This document shows positions 1 to 5,940 of a stretch of 5,940 nucleotides of DNA, piece by piece; position 1 is the stretch's first letter; the number at the start of each line of letters is the position of its first letter. The stretch is taken from positions 1-5,940 of the forward strand of contig JANXZI010000285.1 of the NCBI GenBank assembly GCA_025355595.1, in the 5' to 3' direction. The stretch comes from Spartobacteria bacterium. GTDB taxonomy: Bacteria; Verrucomicrobiota; Verrucomicrobiia; Chthoniobacterales; Chthoniobacteraceae. Under the pieces are notes generated by a model. That model ran no database searches. It was not told where the DNA came from and saw only the letters and a program-made list of their open reading frames with translations. Position numbers and translations under genes: made by a program.

Positions 1-417
1 CCCGCTGCGCTTCACCTTCGTCGCCTGCGCGCGCGGATCGGGCGCACCCATTTTGATCCACGCCGCGATGTCCGCGAGTTCGTTCGCGGCAAGCTTGCCG
101 CCGCTGCTCGAGGGCGGCATCTGGAGATCCTTGTCCTCGTACGTGAGCGCCTTGTAGAGCGGCGATTTTTCCACATTGCCGGGGATGATCGCAGGCCCGG
201 CATCGCCGCCCTTTTCCCAGCCAGGCTTCGTGTCGAGAGAGAGCCCGCCCTTCGATTTCCCAGCCTCGATCGAGTGGCACTTGTAGCACTTGTCCGTGAG
301 GATCGGACGGATCTTGTTCTCGAAAAAATCCAACTGATCCTTCGTCGGCTCCGCAGCCCATGCCGGGTCGGATGAAACTGCGAGGATGCAAACGAGGAAG
401 CGCGAGGTGGTGCTCAT
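1..417 (-). CDS. Planctomycete-type cytochrome c (PSCyt1) protein, N-terminal part (3' end outside window)
   Basis: The frame is open from ATG at 417 to the left edge, giving 139 visible residues. Residues 1-21 look like a signal peptide (SRFLVCILAV core, cleavage after AWA), placing the protein outside the cytoplasm as haem attachment requires. Residues 31-48 read 'FFENKIRPILTDKCYKCHS', with the covalent haem site CYKCH at 44-48. Next come 'KGGLSLDTKPGWEKGG' (56-71), 'GPAIIPG' (74-80) and 'DLQMPP' (97-102), whose Met100 is the likely distal haem ligand. 'DIAAWIKMGAPDPR' (116-129) ends the domain. This matches the PSCyt1 domain closely. In planctomycetes and verrucomicrobia the domain usually begins a much longer protein continuing into PSCyt2 (DUF1549) and PSD1 (DUF1553), so most of the gene is probably missing here. 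The electron partner and substrate are unknown. No Shine-Dalgarno sequence is visible, and 171 noncoding bases separate it from the previous gene. Confidence 0.9.
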   Translation of the reverse strand, partial: MSTTSRFLVCILAVSSDPAWAAEPTKDQLDFFENKIRPILTDKCYKCHSIEAGKSKGGLSLDTKPGWEKGGDAGPAIIPGNVEKSPLYKALTYEDKDLQMPPSSSGGKLAANELADIAAWIKMGAPDPRAQATKVKRSG

Positions 418-588
418 GGGATTGGGGCGGGATTTGCCGCGAGAGTGGGTTTCCTCACGACAGCGTTTTGTGCGCCACGAACTGGTATCACATCCACAGC
501 GGGAATGAACACCTTTCTTCGGGCGTATTCAGCGGCTCTACAGAAACCGGAATTAGCGCCACGGCTGCACTCACCACCATCGGAAGCC

Positions 589-1074
589 TTACGTCACTCG
601 CATCTTGTGGAGCGTCGTCAGAAGTTTTGGCAACGAGACGGCACCATTGATGACCGCAGCCAGTTTATCGCTTGAATGGAACTGCGTCAGCGAATCGTCG
701 TTGTTCTCCAATGCCTTCGCAAAATGTGCGCGGAAGACAGTCAGCGGATCTCCGTCGGCTCTTTCGAGCATGATACGAACCGCGATCAGGTGGTGCTGAA
801 ATACGGCACGCAGCCGATCCAACAGCGTGATCTGCTGAATCGGCTCGATTCGTTCCAGACGCCACACAGCACCTTCCGAATCCGCAACGATGAATCCGAT
901 GCGGTTATACTTCCTGATAGCTGTGACACTCCATCGCTCCCTGCCATCGGGTGTCGCCACGTATTCTGCCCATCCATCTTGAGCAACAATCGTGACAGGG
1001 AATGCCAGTTCCAAAAGTTGCACGACGATATTTCGGTAAACGTGTTGGCGAGAATTGAATTCCTTGGAAGACAT
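589..1074 (-). CDS. hypothetical protein, small and cytosolic, lower GC than neighbours
   Basis: The protein has 161 residues from ATG at 1074, which lies 11 bases after the stop of the DUF4838 gene. A GTG at 1089 overlaps that stop (GTGA) and would add five residues; I prefer the ATG because GAAAGG lies just upstream, though only three bases away. I do not recognise the family. There is no signal peptide or membrane span. The sequence suggests an N-terminal helix (about 4-22), four short beta strands (about 26-79, 'VTIVAQDGWAEYVATPDG' to 'GAVWRLERIEPI') and a helical C-terminal half (82-160), which could be a small alpha/beta fold. GC is about 53 percent over 601-1080 by hand count, against well over 60 percent in stretches of the adjacent gene, and third codon positions are less GC-biased. 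This suggests a different origin or weaker expression. The tight spacing supports a real gene co-transcribed with the glycan genes, but a functional link is unproven. Confidence 0.65.
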   Translation of the reverse strand: MSSKEFNSRQHVYRNIVVQLLELAFPVTIVAQDGWAEYVATPDGRERWSVTAIRKYNRIGFIVADSEGAVWRLERIEPIQQITLLDRLRAVFQHHLIAVRIMLERADGDPLTVFRAHFAKALENNDDSLTQFHSSDKLAAVINGAVSLPKLLTTLHKMRVT

Positions 1075-1077
1075 GTG

Positions 1078-1083
1078 CCTTTC
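1078..1083 (-). promoter_or_regulatory. possible ribosome binding site of the small hypothetical gene
   Basis: GAAAGG reads on the minus strand three bases before the ATG at 1074. It is the only purine-rich, Shine-Dalgarno-like element directly before a start in this window. The spacing is shorter than usual, so the call is weak. It helps choose the ATG at 1074 over the GTG at 1089. Confidence 0.3.
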
Positions 1084-1085
1084 GG

Positions 1086-3407
1086 TCACGGGAAAGTCGG
1101 CTTCAGCTCGAAGCGGCCGTTGTCGAGCTTCGCGTCCTTGCCCGCGGCGGGTGCGTAGAGCATCATCGGAGCGACGATGCCGCCGGTGCCGAGTTCGTTC
1201 ACCACGTCGTTCACGAGGGCGAATGTGATCACGTTTTTCCCCGGCTTCACGGCGGGCGTCGCATCGAGTTCAAAGGGATAGAACGATGCCCCGTGGCTGA
1301 TGCCGATCGGCTGGCCGTTGATCCACACCTTCGCCTTTTCATCCACGCCGCCGCACCACAGGAACAACCGCTTGCCCGCGTCCGCTGCAGGCACCTCGAC
1401 GGTCTGGCGATACCACGCCATGCCCTTGTAATAGCGCAGACCCTGATTGCTCCACGACGAGCTGCTGCTCTTGATTCGCTGCCAGTTGCCACCCGTGATG
1501 TCCGCGCGCCAGAGCCCGATGGATTCGCCGAGACGCTGCGGATCGATCATGAAATCCCACTCGTCCTTCGCCGCCGCGACAAGACGGTTGCCGCCCGTCA
1601 CGCGCTTGAAGCCGTCCTCCGTCGCCGGGCGGAAGAAGCGGCGCATGTAATTGATGTAAGAACTGTGCCGCCCACCGGCCAACATCGCCGTCGGCTGGTA
1701 GGCCATCAGCTTTTCCGCGGCGGCATCGAGCCGCTCGAGTTCCTTTTGCGCAGCGGGGAAATCCACGCGCACGCGCGCATCCATCATCGCGATGAACGCC
1801 TCCAGCGTCTCAAAGGTCTCGCTGATCATCTGCACGCGCTTCTCGTAGTCGCCCTTGCCCGCGGCCAGCCGGCGTCCTTCCGCGAGCAATGCGCGCGCTT
1901 CATCGCGCACCTTTGCGGGGTAAAGGTACGGCATGTCCCAGGACGAGCCGGTGCAGTGATCGCTGTCGCGCAGTGCCGCATCCATCAGCGCGATGTAGCG
2001 GCCCATCGGCTTCGCCGCGGGGCCGAAGAATTTCTCGCTGATGTCCTGCATGAGGGCATCCACATCGAGCTGGTGATTCCACATCAGCTTCGCCGCGACA
2101 TACATCGTGGGAAACTGCGGGCCATAGTTCGGGAACGTCTCCACGCGCCATCCTTTCAAGCCGAGATCGTGGCTCACGGGAATCTCGTCGCGCAGCCGAT
2201 GCACGATGATGAACGGAAACCCGGGGCACGCGAGATTGCTCCAGTAGCCGCGGTCGTAGATTTCCGGCAGAATCTTGCACCACTCCTGGCAGAGCCACTT
2301 CGCGTAGCTCTTCTCGGGCGCGACGGGATTCGAGAATCCATGCACGCGGTCCAGCGCGATCGGCGCGAGCGCGCCGGTGATTCGTCGGTCAGGTTTCCAG
2401 CGCACCGGCGGGCGCATGTAGCTGTGGTAGATGTAAAATCCGATCTTCGTATCCGGATACTCGTTGCTGACTTTCGCGAGGATCTGATTGAAGAACCAAA
2501 TATAGCGATCAGTCATCGCCGGCTCATTCGAGAACGGATCAAAGTCACCTCCATCGAGTGCGCGGCATTTCTCGCACTCGCAGAAGCCGCCGCCATCGTT
2601 CGGCCCCATGCCGATGACCGGCCCCCTTCCCTTCTTGCGCATCTCACGCACGGCTTTGACGGCGAATTCGAGGACCTTCGGATTCGAGATGCACACCTGC
2701 CGCGTCGTCCGCCGGCCTTTGCTCAAGGCAAAGAATTCCGTGAATTCCTTCGGCTCGATCGCACCCGTGACCTTGTCCTGCGTGGCCTTCGGCGCGGGCA
2801 TTCCGTGGGCATTCGTAAAAACATCGCCGCCGCAGCGCACGCGCACCTGCCAGTCCTTGTCCGGCATCTGCATCCAGCGCGACACGAAGGACGGCACCTG
2901 CATGATCTCCTGCTTCGCGACGGTGATCGTCTTCATCTCCGGGATCACCAGGCCGAGATCGCCCGGCATGAACCACCGCACGCCCTGTTGCTCGAGCAGT
3001 TCGCTCACGCCGTACGCCGGGCCTTCGCCGAGGCCCGCGATCATCACCGCATCATCCGTCGCCTTCAGCGCGAACGCACCGCGCACGCCGCTCTTGTCGC
3101 CGAGCAATTTTGCCAGCTTCGGCTCGATATTTCTGCCGATGAAAATCACGGCCTTCTTGTCACCGCGCGCCTTCGCCGCAAACGCCTCCGCACCCGCCGC
3201 GTCCACCGTCGCGGTTTCGAGTTTTGCGCCCGACATTTTCTCGACGTGCGTCGTGAGTTCCTTCGCCGCGAGCGTTTCAAATTCCGTCGGCTCCGGCGGC
3301 AGCGCGATCACGGCGGCGGGCTTGCCGTCGCGCACGAGCGTCGCGGCTTGGAGTTCGGAAACTGCGGCGACGAAAATCGCGCAGCGAAAGAAGGCGTGGG
3401 TGTTCAT
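1086..3407 (-). CDS. secreted DUF4838 glycoside-hydrolase-like protein
   Basis: The protein has 773 residues. The ATG at 3407 overlaps the stop of the propeller gene (ATGA) and opens a signal peptide (MNTHAFFRCAIFVAAVSELQA, cleavage after about residue 21). The same frame continues 88 codons upstream to 3671, but that part is arginine-rich shadow sequence over the propeller gene. Domains in order: residues 22-163, an alpha/beta domain like the N-terminal domain of GH67 alpha-glucuronidases and GH20 enzymes ('AAKELTTHVEKMSGAKL', 'IFIGRN', 'AYGVSELLEQQGVRWFMPGD'); about 170-490, the DUF4838 barrel-like core with 'NDGGGFCECEKC' at 270-281; about 495-600, a helical region; about 630-755, a GH2-like beta-sandwich with 'GGVDEKAKVWINGQPIG' and 'GGIVAPMML'. 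The family is linked to carbohydrate degradation by context and fold; its substrate is not established here. The likely location is periplasmic or extracellular. It pairs with the paralogue at 4834-5940. Recognition of the family is strong; enzymatic activity is inferred. Confidence 0.92.
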   Translation of the reverse strand: MNTHAFFRCAIFVAAVSELQAATLVRDGKPAAVIALPPEPTEFETLAAKELTTHVEKMSGAKLETATVDAAGAEAFAAKARGDKKAVIFIGRNIEPKLAKLLGDKSGVRGAFALKATDDAVMIAGLGEGPAYGVSELLEQQGVRWFMPGDLGLVIPEMKTITVAKQEIMQVPSFVSRWMQMPDKDWQVRVRCGGDVFTNAHGMPAPKATQDKVTGAIEPKEFTEFFALSKGRRTTRQVCISNPKVLEFAVKAVREMRKKGRGPVIGMGPNDGGGFCECEKCRALDGGDFDPFSNEPAMTDRYIWFFNQILAKVSNEYPDTKIGFYIYHSYMRPPVRWKPDRRITGALAPIALDRVHGFSNPVAPEKSYAKWLCQEWCKILPEIYDRGYWSNLACPGFPFIIVHRLRDEIPVSHDLGLKGWRVETFPNYGPQFPTMYVAAKLMWNHQLDVDALMQDISEKFFGPAAKPMGRYIALMDAALRDSDHCTGSSWDMPYLYPAKVRDEARALLAEGRRLAAGKGDYEKRVQMISETFETLEAFIAMMDARVRVDFPAAQKELERLDAAAEKLMAYQPTAMLAGGRHSSYINYMRRFFRPATEDGFKRVTGGNRLVAAAKDEWDFMIDPQRLGESIGLWRADITGGNWQRIKSSSSSWSNQGLRYYKGMAWYRQTVEVPAADAGKRLFLWCGGVDEKAKVWINGQPIGISHGASFYPFELDATPAVKPGKNVITFALVNDVVNELGTGGIVAPMMLYAPAAGKDAKLDNGRFELKPTFP

Positions 3408-4771
3408 GGGCGTTCGGATTCTGGGATGTGGATGACGGCGAAAGCGGTGAGGCCGAAACCACTCGGCTTCATCTTCGCAGGCCGGATCGAGTCCGCGGCG
3501 TGGCCGTTGAAATTGACGAACAGGGTCGCGCCGTCCGCGCTGACCTTCATGCCGTACGTGCCGCCGGGCACGAAGTCCGTGCGGCTCCCGATAGCCGGGG
3601 CGAGAAAGGCCAGCACTTTGCGTTTGCCGGTTGCGATCTCGAATTGGATCACCGGCGTCCCGCTCTGCCACGCGCGCCCGTGCGAGCCGGGCAGGTAGTA
3701 CAGGAATTTTTCATCCGGCGACAGCTCGCACACCGCCGTGTATTCGCCGGCCAGCCAGCCCGGCCCGAGCAGCTTGAATTCATCTTTCACCACGTCGTAA
3801 TCAAACAACTGGTGGGTCGTCTGCATGACACCGAAGACGTGCCCGCTGCGCGATTCGCGTGTCGCGCAGCGCATCCCCGGCGATCCTTCCGCGCCCGCGC
3901 GCAGCGCCTGCAACTTGCCCGTCGTGAGATCAAAACTCTGGAAAGTTTTTGCACCATTGCAAAGCACGCGCCCGTCGCGCAGCAGCGTAAATGCGCGGTT
4001 GAAACCGACCGAGCCATCCTCGCCCTGGTGCACAATTTTCTTCGTCGCGAGATTGATGCCGAAGAGCGCGTCGCCGTTGCCCGCTTCGAGATTGCACCAC
4101 CAGATGTTGCGCGCGCGGTCGAGTTGCGACGTGGCCGTGCAGCGGCGAGGCGGCAGATTTGCGAAGACCTCCGTGCGGCCATCCGCTGGATCGAAGCGGT
4201 AGATCTGCCCGCCGGGGAGCGTGTCGTTGAAGCCGTATTTCGGATCGCCCGCCTTCTGCCCGCCATTGAGCGTGCAACTGAAGTAAATCTTCCCGTCCGC
4301 ACCCTCGTCAATTTTCGCATGAACCTTCGACCACGCAGGCTGCCCGGCCTTCGGGGGCACGATGCGGTTCATGTCCACGATTTGCCGAAGCGTGTGCTTC
4401 GCCGGATCCCACTGGTAGAGGAAGCAGCGCGCATTGCCGCCCGCGTCGTCGCCGTGATCGCCAATTGCGCAATACACGCGCCCATCACTCGCCACGCCGA
4501 TGTCGCCCCACGAGGACCACAGCCGCCGCGACGCCGCGTCCGGCCCGAGTTGATCGTGAAATGCGAGTTCAACGCTCGGCGCGGCGTGCGCAACCTCGAA
4601 TGCCGCCACGTCCTTCTCCTTCCGCCGCGCTTCCACGGAGGCAGGCACGCGCAGAAAATCATCCGTCTCGATCTTCGCCGTTCCATTCACGATTCCACGC
4701 AACGCGTGCGGCCACTCGGCGGCATCAAGGCTGATGGCCCACAGGGAAAGGCAAAGCGTGATGATCTTCAT
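3404..4771 (-). CDS. secreted seven-bladed beta-propeller protein, function unknown
   Basis: The protein has 455 residues from ATG at 4771. That start places a signal peptide at the N-terminus (MKIITLCLSLWAISLDAAEW, cleavage near residues 17-18). The frame also runs upstream to a GTG at 4837, adding 22 residues ahead of the signal peptide; I reject that start. No Shine-Dalgarno sequence precedes the ATG. The mature protein shows seven blade-like repeats of the pattern 'DGRVY...G...LYQWDPAKHTLRQI', at roughly residues 87-133, 150-206, 210-250, 258-291, 299-337, 343-391 and 404-450. Such propellers include polysaccharide lyases, sugar-binding proteins and quinoprotein-like enzymes, but no catalytic signature lets me choose. 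It lies between two DUF4838 paralogues and overlaps the next gene by four bases (ATGA), which suggests a joint role in polysaccharide breakdown (inference). Eight cysteines remain after signal removal, several at equivalent positions in successive blades. The fold call is fairly sure; the function is unknown. Confidence 0.85.
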   Translation of the reverse strand: MKIITLCLSLWAISLDAAEWPHALRGIVNGTAKIETDDFLRVPASVEARRKEKDVAAFEVAHAAPSVELAFHDQLGPDAASRRLWSSWGDIGVASDGRVYCAIGDHGDDAGGNARCFLYQWDPAKHTLRQIVDMNRIVPPKAGQPAWSKVHAKIDEGADGKIYFSCTLNGGQKAGDPKYGFNDTLPGGQIYRFDPADGRTEVFANLPPRRCTATSQLDRARNIWWCNLEAGNGDALFGINLATKKIVHQGEDGSVGFNRAFTLLRDGRVLCNGAKTFQSFDLTTGKLQALRAGAEGSPGMRCATRESRSGHVFGVMQTTHQLFDYDVVKDEFKLLGPGWLAGEYTAVCELSPDEKFLYYLPGSHGRAWQSGTPVIQFEIATGKRKVLAFLAPAIGSRTDFVPGGTYGMKVSADGATLFVNFNGHAADSIRPAKMKPSGFGLTAFAVIHIPESERP

Positions 4772-4784
4772 GCAGGGGGAACAA

Positions 4785-4815
4785 GGGTTCGCGATGTCCG
4801 TTCTTTGGGTTCGCG
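4785..4815. repeat. 9-bp direct repeat, 22 bases apart, between the DUF4838 and propeller genes
   Basis: The word GGGTTCGCG occurs at 4785-4793 and again at 4807-4815 on the plus strand. The 22-base period is about two helical turns. Both copies lie in the 62-base gap between the upstream stop (4834) and the propeller start (4771). They could be an operator or a processing signal, or chance similarity in GC-rich DNA. No palindrome or promoter accompanies them. Confidence 0.3.
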
Positions 4816-4833
4816 CAGGGAAAACCGCGATGC

Positions 4834-5940
4834 TCACTTTGCAGAACCCGCTTCCGGCTTTGCGATGAGCAGCACGGGGCGGAGAATCCCGCCGAGCGAC
4901 AGGTCCGTGATCTGCGAGTGATCCACGCGCACGGCCACGGTGTTCGCTCCGGTTTTGATTACGGCAGTCACATCCACCTCGAATGGCGTGCGCGCCTTGG
5001 ACATGCCCTCGCGCGACTCCTTCGCGCCGGGTGCCGCGGCCTTTTTCGCATTTGGAATTGCCTGCGGCACCGCAATCTTTTCGCCGTTCACATACACCTC
5101 AGCCTTCCCGTCCACCTCGCCGAAAAACAGCGCGAGCCTGTCGTGTTTTTCCGGCACGGTGATCTTCGCGCGGTACCAGAACACCGTGTTTTTTTCGTAA
5201 CCCTGCGTGTCGAGCGTGGTGCTGAATGTCGCGACCTGCGGCCAGGCGTCGTCCTTGAAGTCCGCGCGGTGAAAACCCTTCGTGTTGCCCGAGTCATCGT
5301 CGTCGAAACTGAAGCGCCAGCGATCCGGCAGCACCTGCAGCACGCGGTTCGGCGCTGCGGTCGCCGCTGCGCCTTCGAGCACCGTCTTGCTGAGGAAACG
5401 CCTCAAGTACGCCGTGCCGTATTCGCGGTTGGCCCAGCCCTTCGCGATCACCGTCTCCAGTCGCGCGACCGTCGCATCGTATTCGCTTTTCGCTGCGGCG
5501 AAATCACCGCGGTTCATCGCATCGGAAATCGTGCGGTAGGCGCGCGCGCTGCGCAGGCCCTCGGTGTGCATCGCCACGCGCAGCGCGTGCGTCTCGTCGC
5601 CCTTCGCCGCCGCCGCCGCCTTTGCCAGCAGGCCCTCGCACTGTGCGAGAAACTCCGGCGTGTAGATCTGCGAGAGTCCGAAAAAACACCCCGCGTGCGT
5701 CGTGAGCTTTTGCTGCGCGGCGTCAATGCCCATCCAATACGCCTTCATGTGCGGCGCGGCTTTCTCGCCGTAAAATTTCACGAAGTAGTCCTCCATGATC
5801 GCCTCGGGATTCCCATGCGGATCGTACGCGAGACGCAGGCTCAGGTAGATCTGCGGGCCGTAGATGTGCCAGTTCGAGAGCACCTCGATGGTCATGTACG
5901 TCAGCCCCTTGTCCGCGAGATACGGGAACTCCTTTTTGCA
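4834..5940 (-). CDS. DUF4838-type glycoside-hydrolase-like protein, C-terminal part (5' end outside window)
   Basis: The reading frame is open to the right edge, so only the last 368 residues are visible. The first visible residues (CKKEFPYLADKGLTY) lead into a segment matching the end of the catalytic-like region in the downstream paralogue at 1086-3407: 'NWHIYGPQIYLSLRLAYDP' here against 'NYGPQFPTMYVAAKLMWN' there. A helical region follows (about visible residues 40-195), with an alanine-rich stretch near 107-112. The last 160 or so residues form a beta-sandwich like the sugar-binding domains of GH2-type enzymes, with a 'FFGEVDGKAEVYVNGEKI' core and a closing 'GGILRPVLL'. A run of four Asp (about 213-216) opens this domain. 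The family is thought to act on carbohydrates outside the cytoplasm; substrate and reaction cannot be read from this fragment. A signal peptide would lie outside the window. It ends with TGA at 4836-4834, and a GTG overlaps that stop. It is the first visible gene of the operon. Confidence 0.85.
   Translation of the reverse strand, partial: CKKEFPYLADKGLTYMTIEVLSNWHIYGPQIYLSLRLAYDPHGNPEAIMEDYFVKFYGEKAAPHMKAYWMGIDAAQQKLTTHAGCFFGLSQIYTPEFLAQCEGLLAKAAAAAKGDETHALRVAMHTEGLRSARAYRTISDAMNRGDFAAAKSEYDATVARLETVIAKGWANREYGTAYLRRFLSKTVLEGAAATAAPNRVLQVLPDRWRFSFDDDDSGNTKGFHRADFKDDAWPQVATFSTTLDTQGYEKNTVFWYRAKITVPEKHDRLALFFGEVDGKAEVYVNGEKIAVPQAIPNAKKAAAPGAKESREGMSKARTPFEVDVTAVIKTGANTVAVRVDHSQITDLSLGGILRPVLLIAKPEAGSAK

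Noticed and set aside
12..203. 63-codon Arg-rich frame on the minus strand
   Set aside because: It is an out-of-frame shadow of the PSCyt1 gene, whose correct frame gives the CYKCH haem motif.
418..588. Promoter or terminator in the 171-base gap
   Set aside because: I looked on the minus strand for -35/-10 pairs and for a stem followed by a T run. Only weak matches and a short imperfect stem near 525-545 without a T run were seen.
676..1158. 160-codon open frame on the plus strand
   Set aside because: It is antisense to the small hypothetical gene and runs into the end of the DUF4838 gene. The minus-strand frame fits the operon spacing.
1716..1900. Alanine- and GCG-rich stretches as possible repeats
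   Set aside because: They reflect codon bias in alanine-rich helices of the DUF4838 protein, with no regular repeat unit.
3408..3671. 88-codon upstream extension of the DUF4838 gene
   Set aside because: It overlaps the end of the propeller gene and encodes Arg-rich shadow sequence. The ATG at 3407 has a signal peptide and an ATGA overlap.
1293..3698. 801-codon open frame on the plus strand
   Set aside because: It lies antisense to the DUF4838 gene. Its product is rich in Arg, His and Ala with no recognisable domain, typical of the complement of a GC-rich gene.
3428..4921. 497-codon open frame on the plus strand
   Set aside because: It is antisense to the propeller gene, with an Arg/Ala/Val-rich product and no domain. 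The minus-strand frame has a signal peptide and propeller repeats.

Overview
The window is GC-rich bacterial DNA. Every gene I can support lies on the minus strand, so transcription runs from base 5940 towards base 1. The gene set suggests a member of the Planctomycetota-Verrucomicrobiota group, with Verrucomicrobiota somewhat more likely. It combines large secreted DUF4838-type glycoside-hydrolase-like proteins, a secreted beta-propeller, and a Planctomycete-type cytochrome c (PSCyt1) domain. Most starts also lack a clear Shine-Dalgarno sequence, which fits these phyla. This assignment rests on gene content; no rRNA or other marker gene is present.

Layout in transcription order: (A) 5940-4834, the 3' part of a DUF4838-type protein with a C-terminal carbohydrate-binding-like beta-sandwich, whose start lies outside the window. 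(B) 4771-3404, a secreted protein of 455 residues that reads as a seven-bladed beta-propeller of unknown function. (C) 3407-1086, a complete secreted DUF4838 protein of 773 residues and a distant paralogue of A. (D) 1074-589, a small cytosolic-looking protein of 161 residues that I do not recognise, in DNA of clearly lower GC. (E) 417-1, the 5' end of a secreted PSCyt1-type c-type cytochrome protein, cut by the left edge.

A, B, C and probably D look like one operon. B and C overlap by four bases (ATGA), C and D are 11 bases apart or overlap, and A and B are separated by about 62 bases. The promoter must lie to the right of the window. A 171-base gap (418-588) separates D from E; I see no convincing promoter or terminator in it, so E may be a separate unit.

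Working model (inference): A and C are exported, carbohydrate-active proteins acting on a complex, perhaps uronic-acid-containing or sulfated, polysaccharide. The propeller B is co-produced with them as a lyase, binding protein or accessory factor. Large PSCyt1 proteins often occur near polysaccharide-degradation genes in these phyla, but their role is not settled. No mobile element, CRISPR array, tRNA or rRNA was seen. The best candidates for something undescribed are the propeller B, with cysteines recurring at the same place in successive blades, and the orphan protein D.
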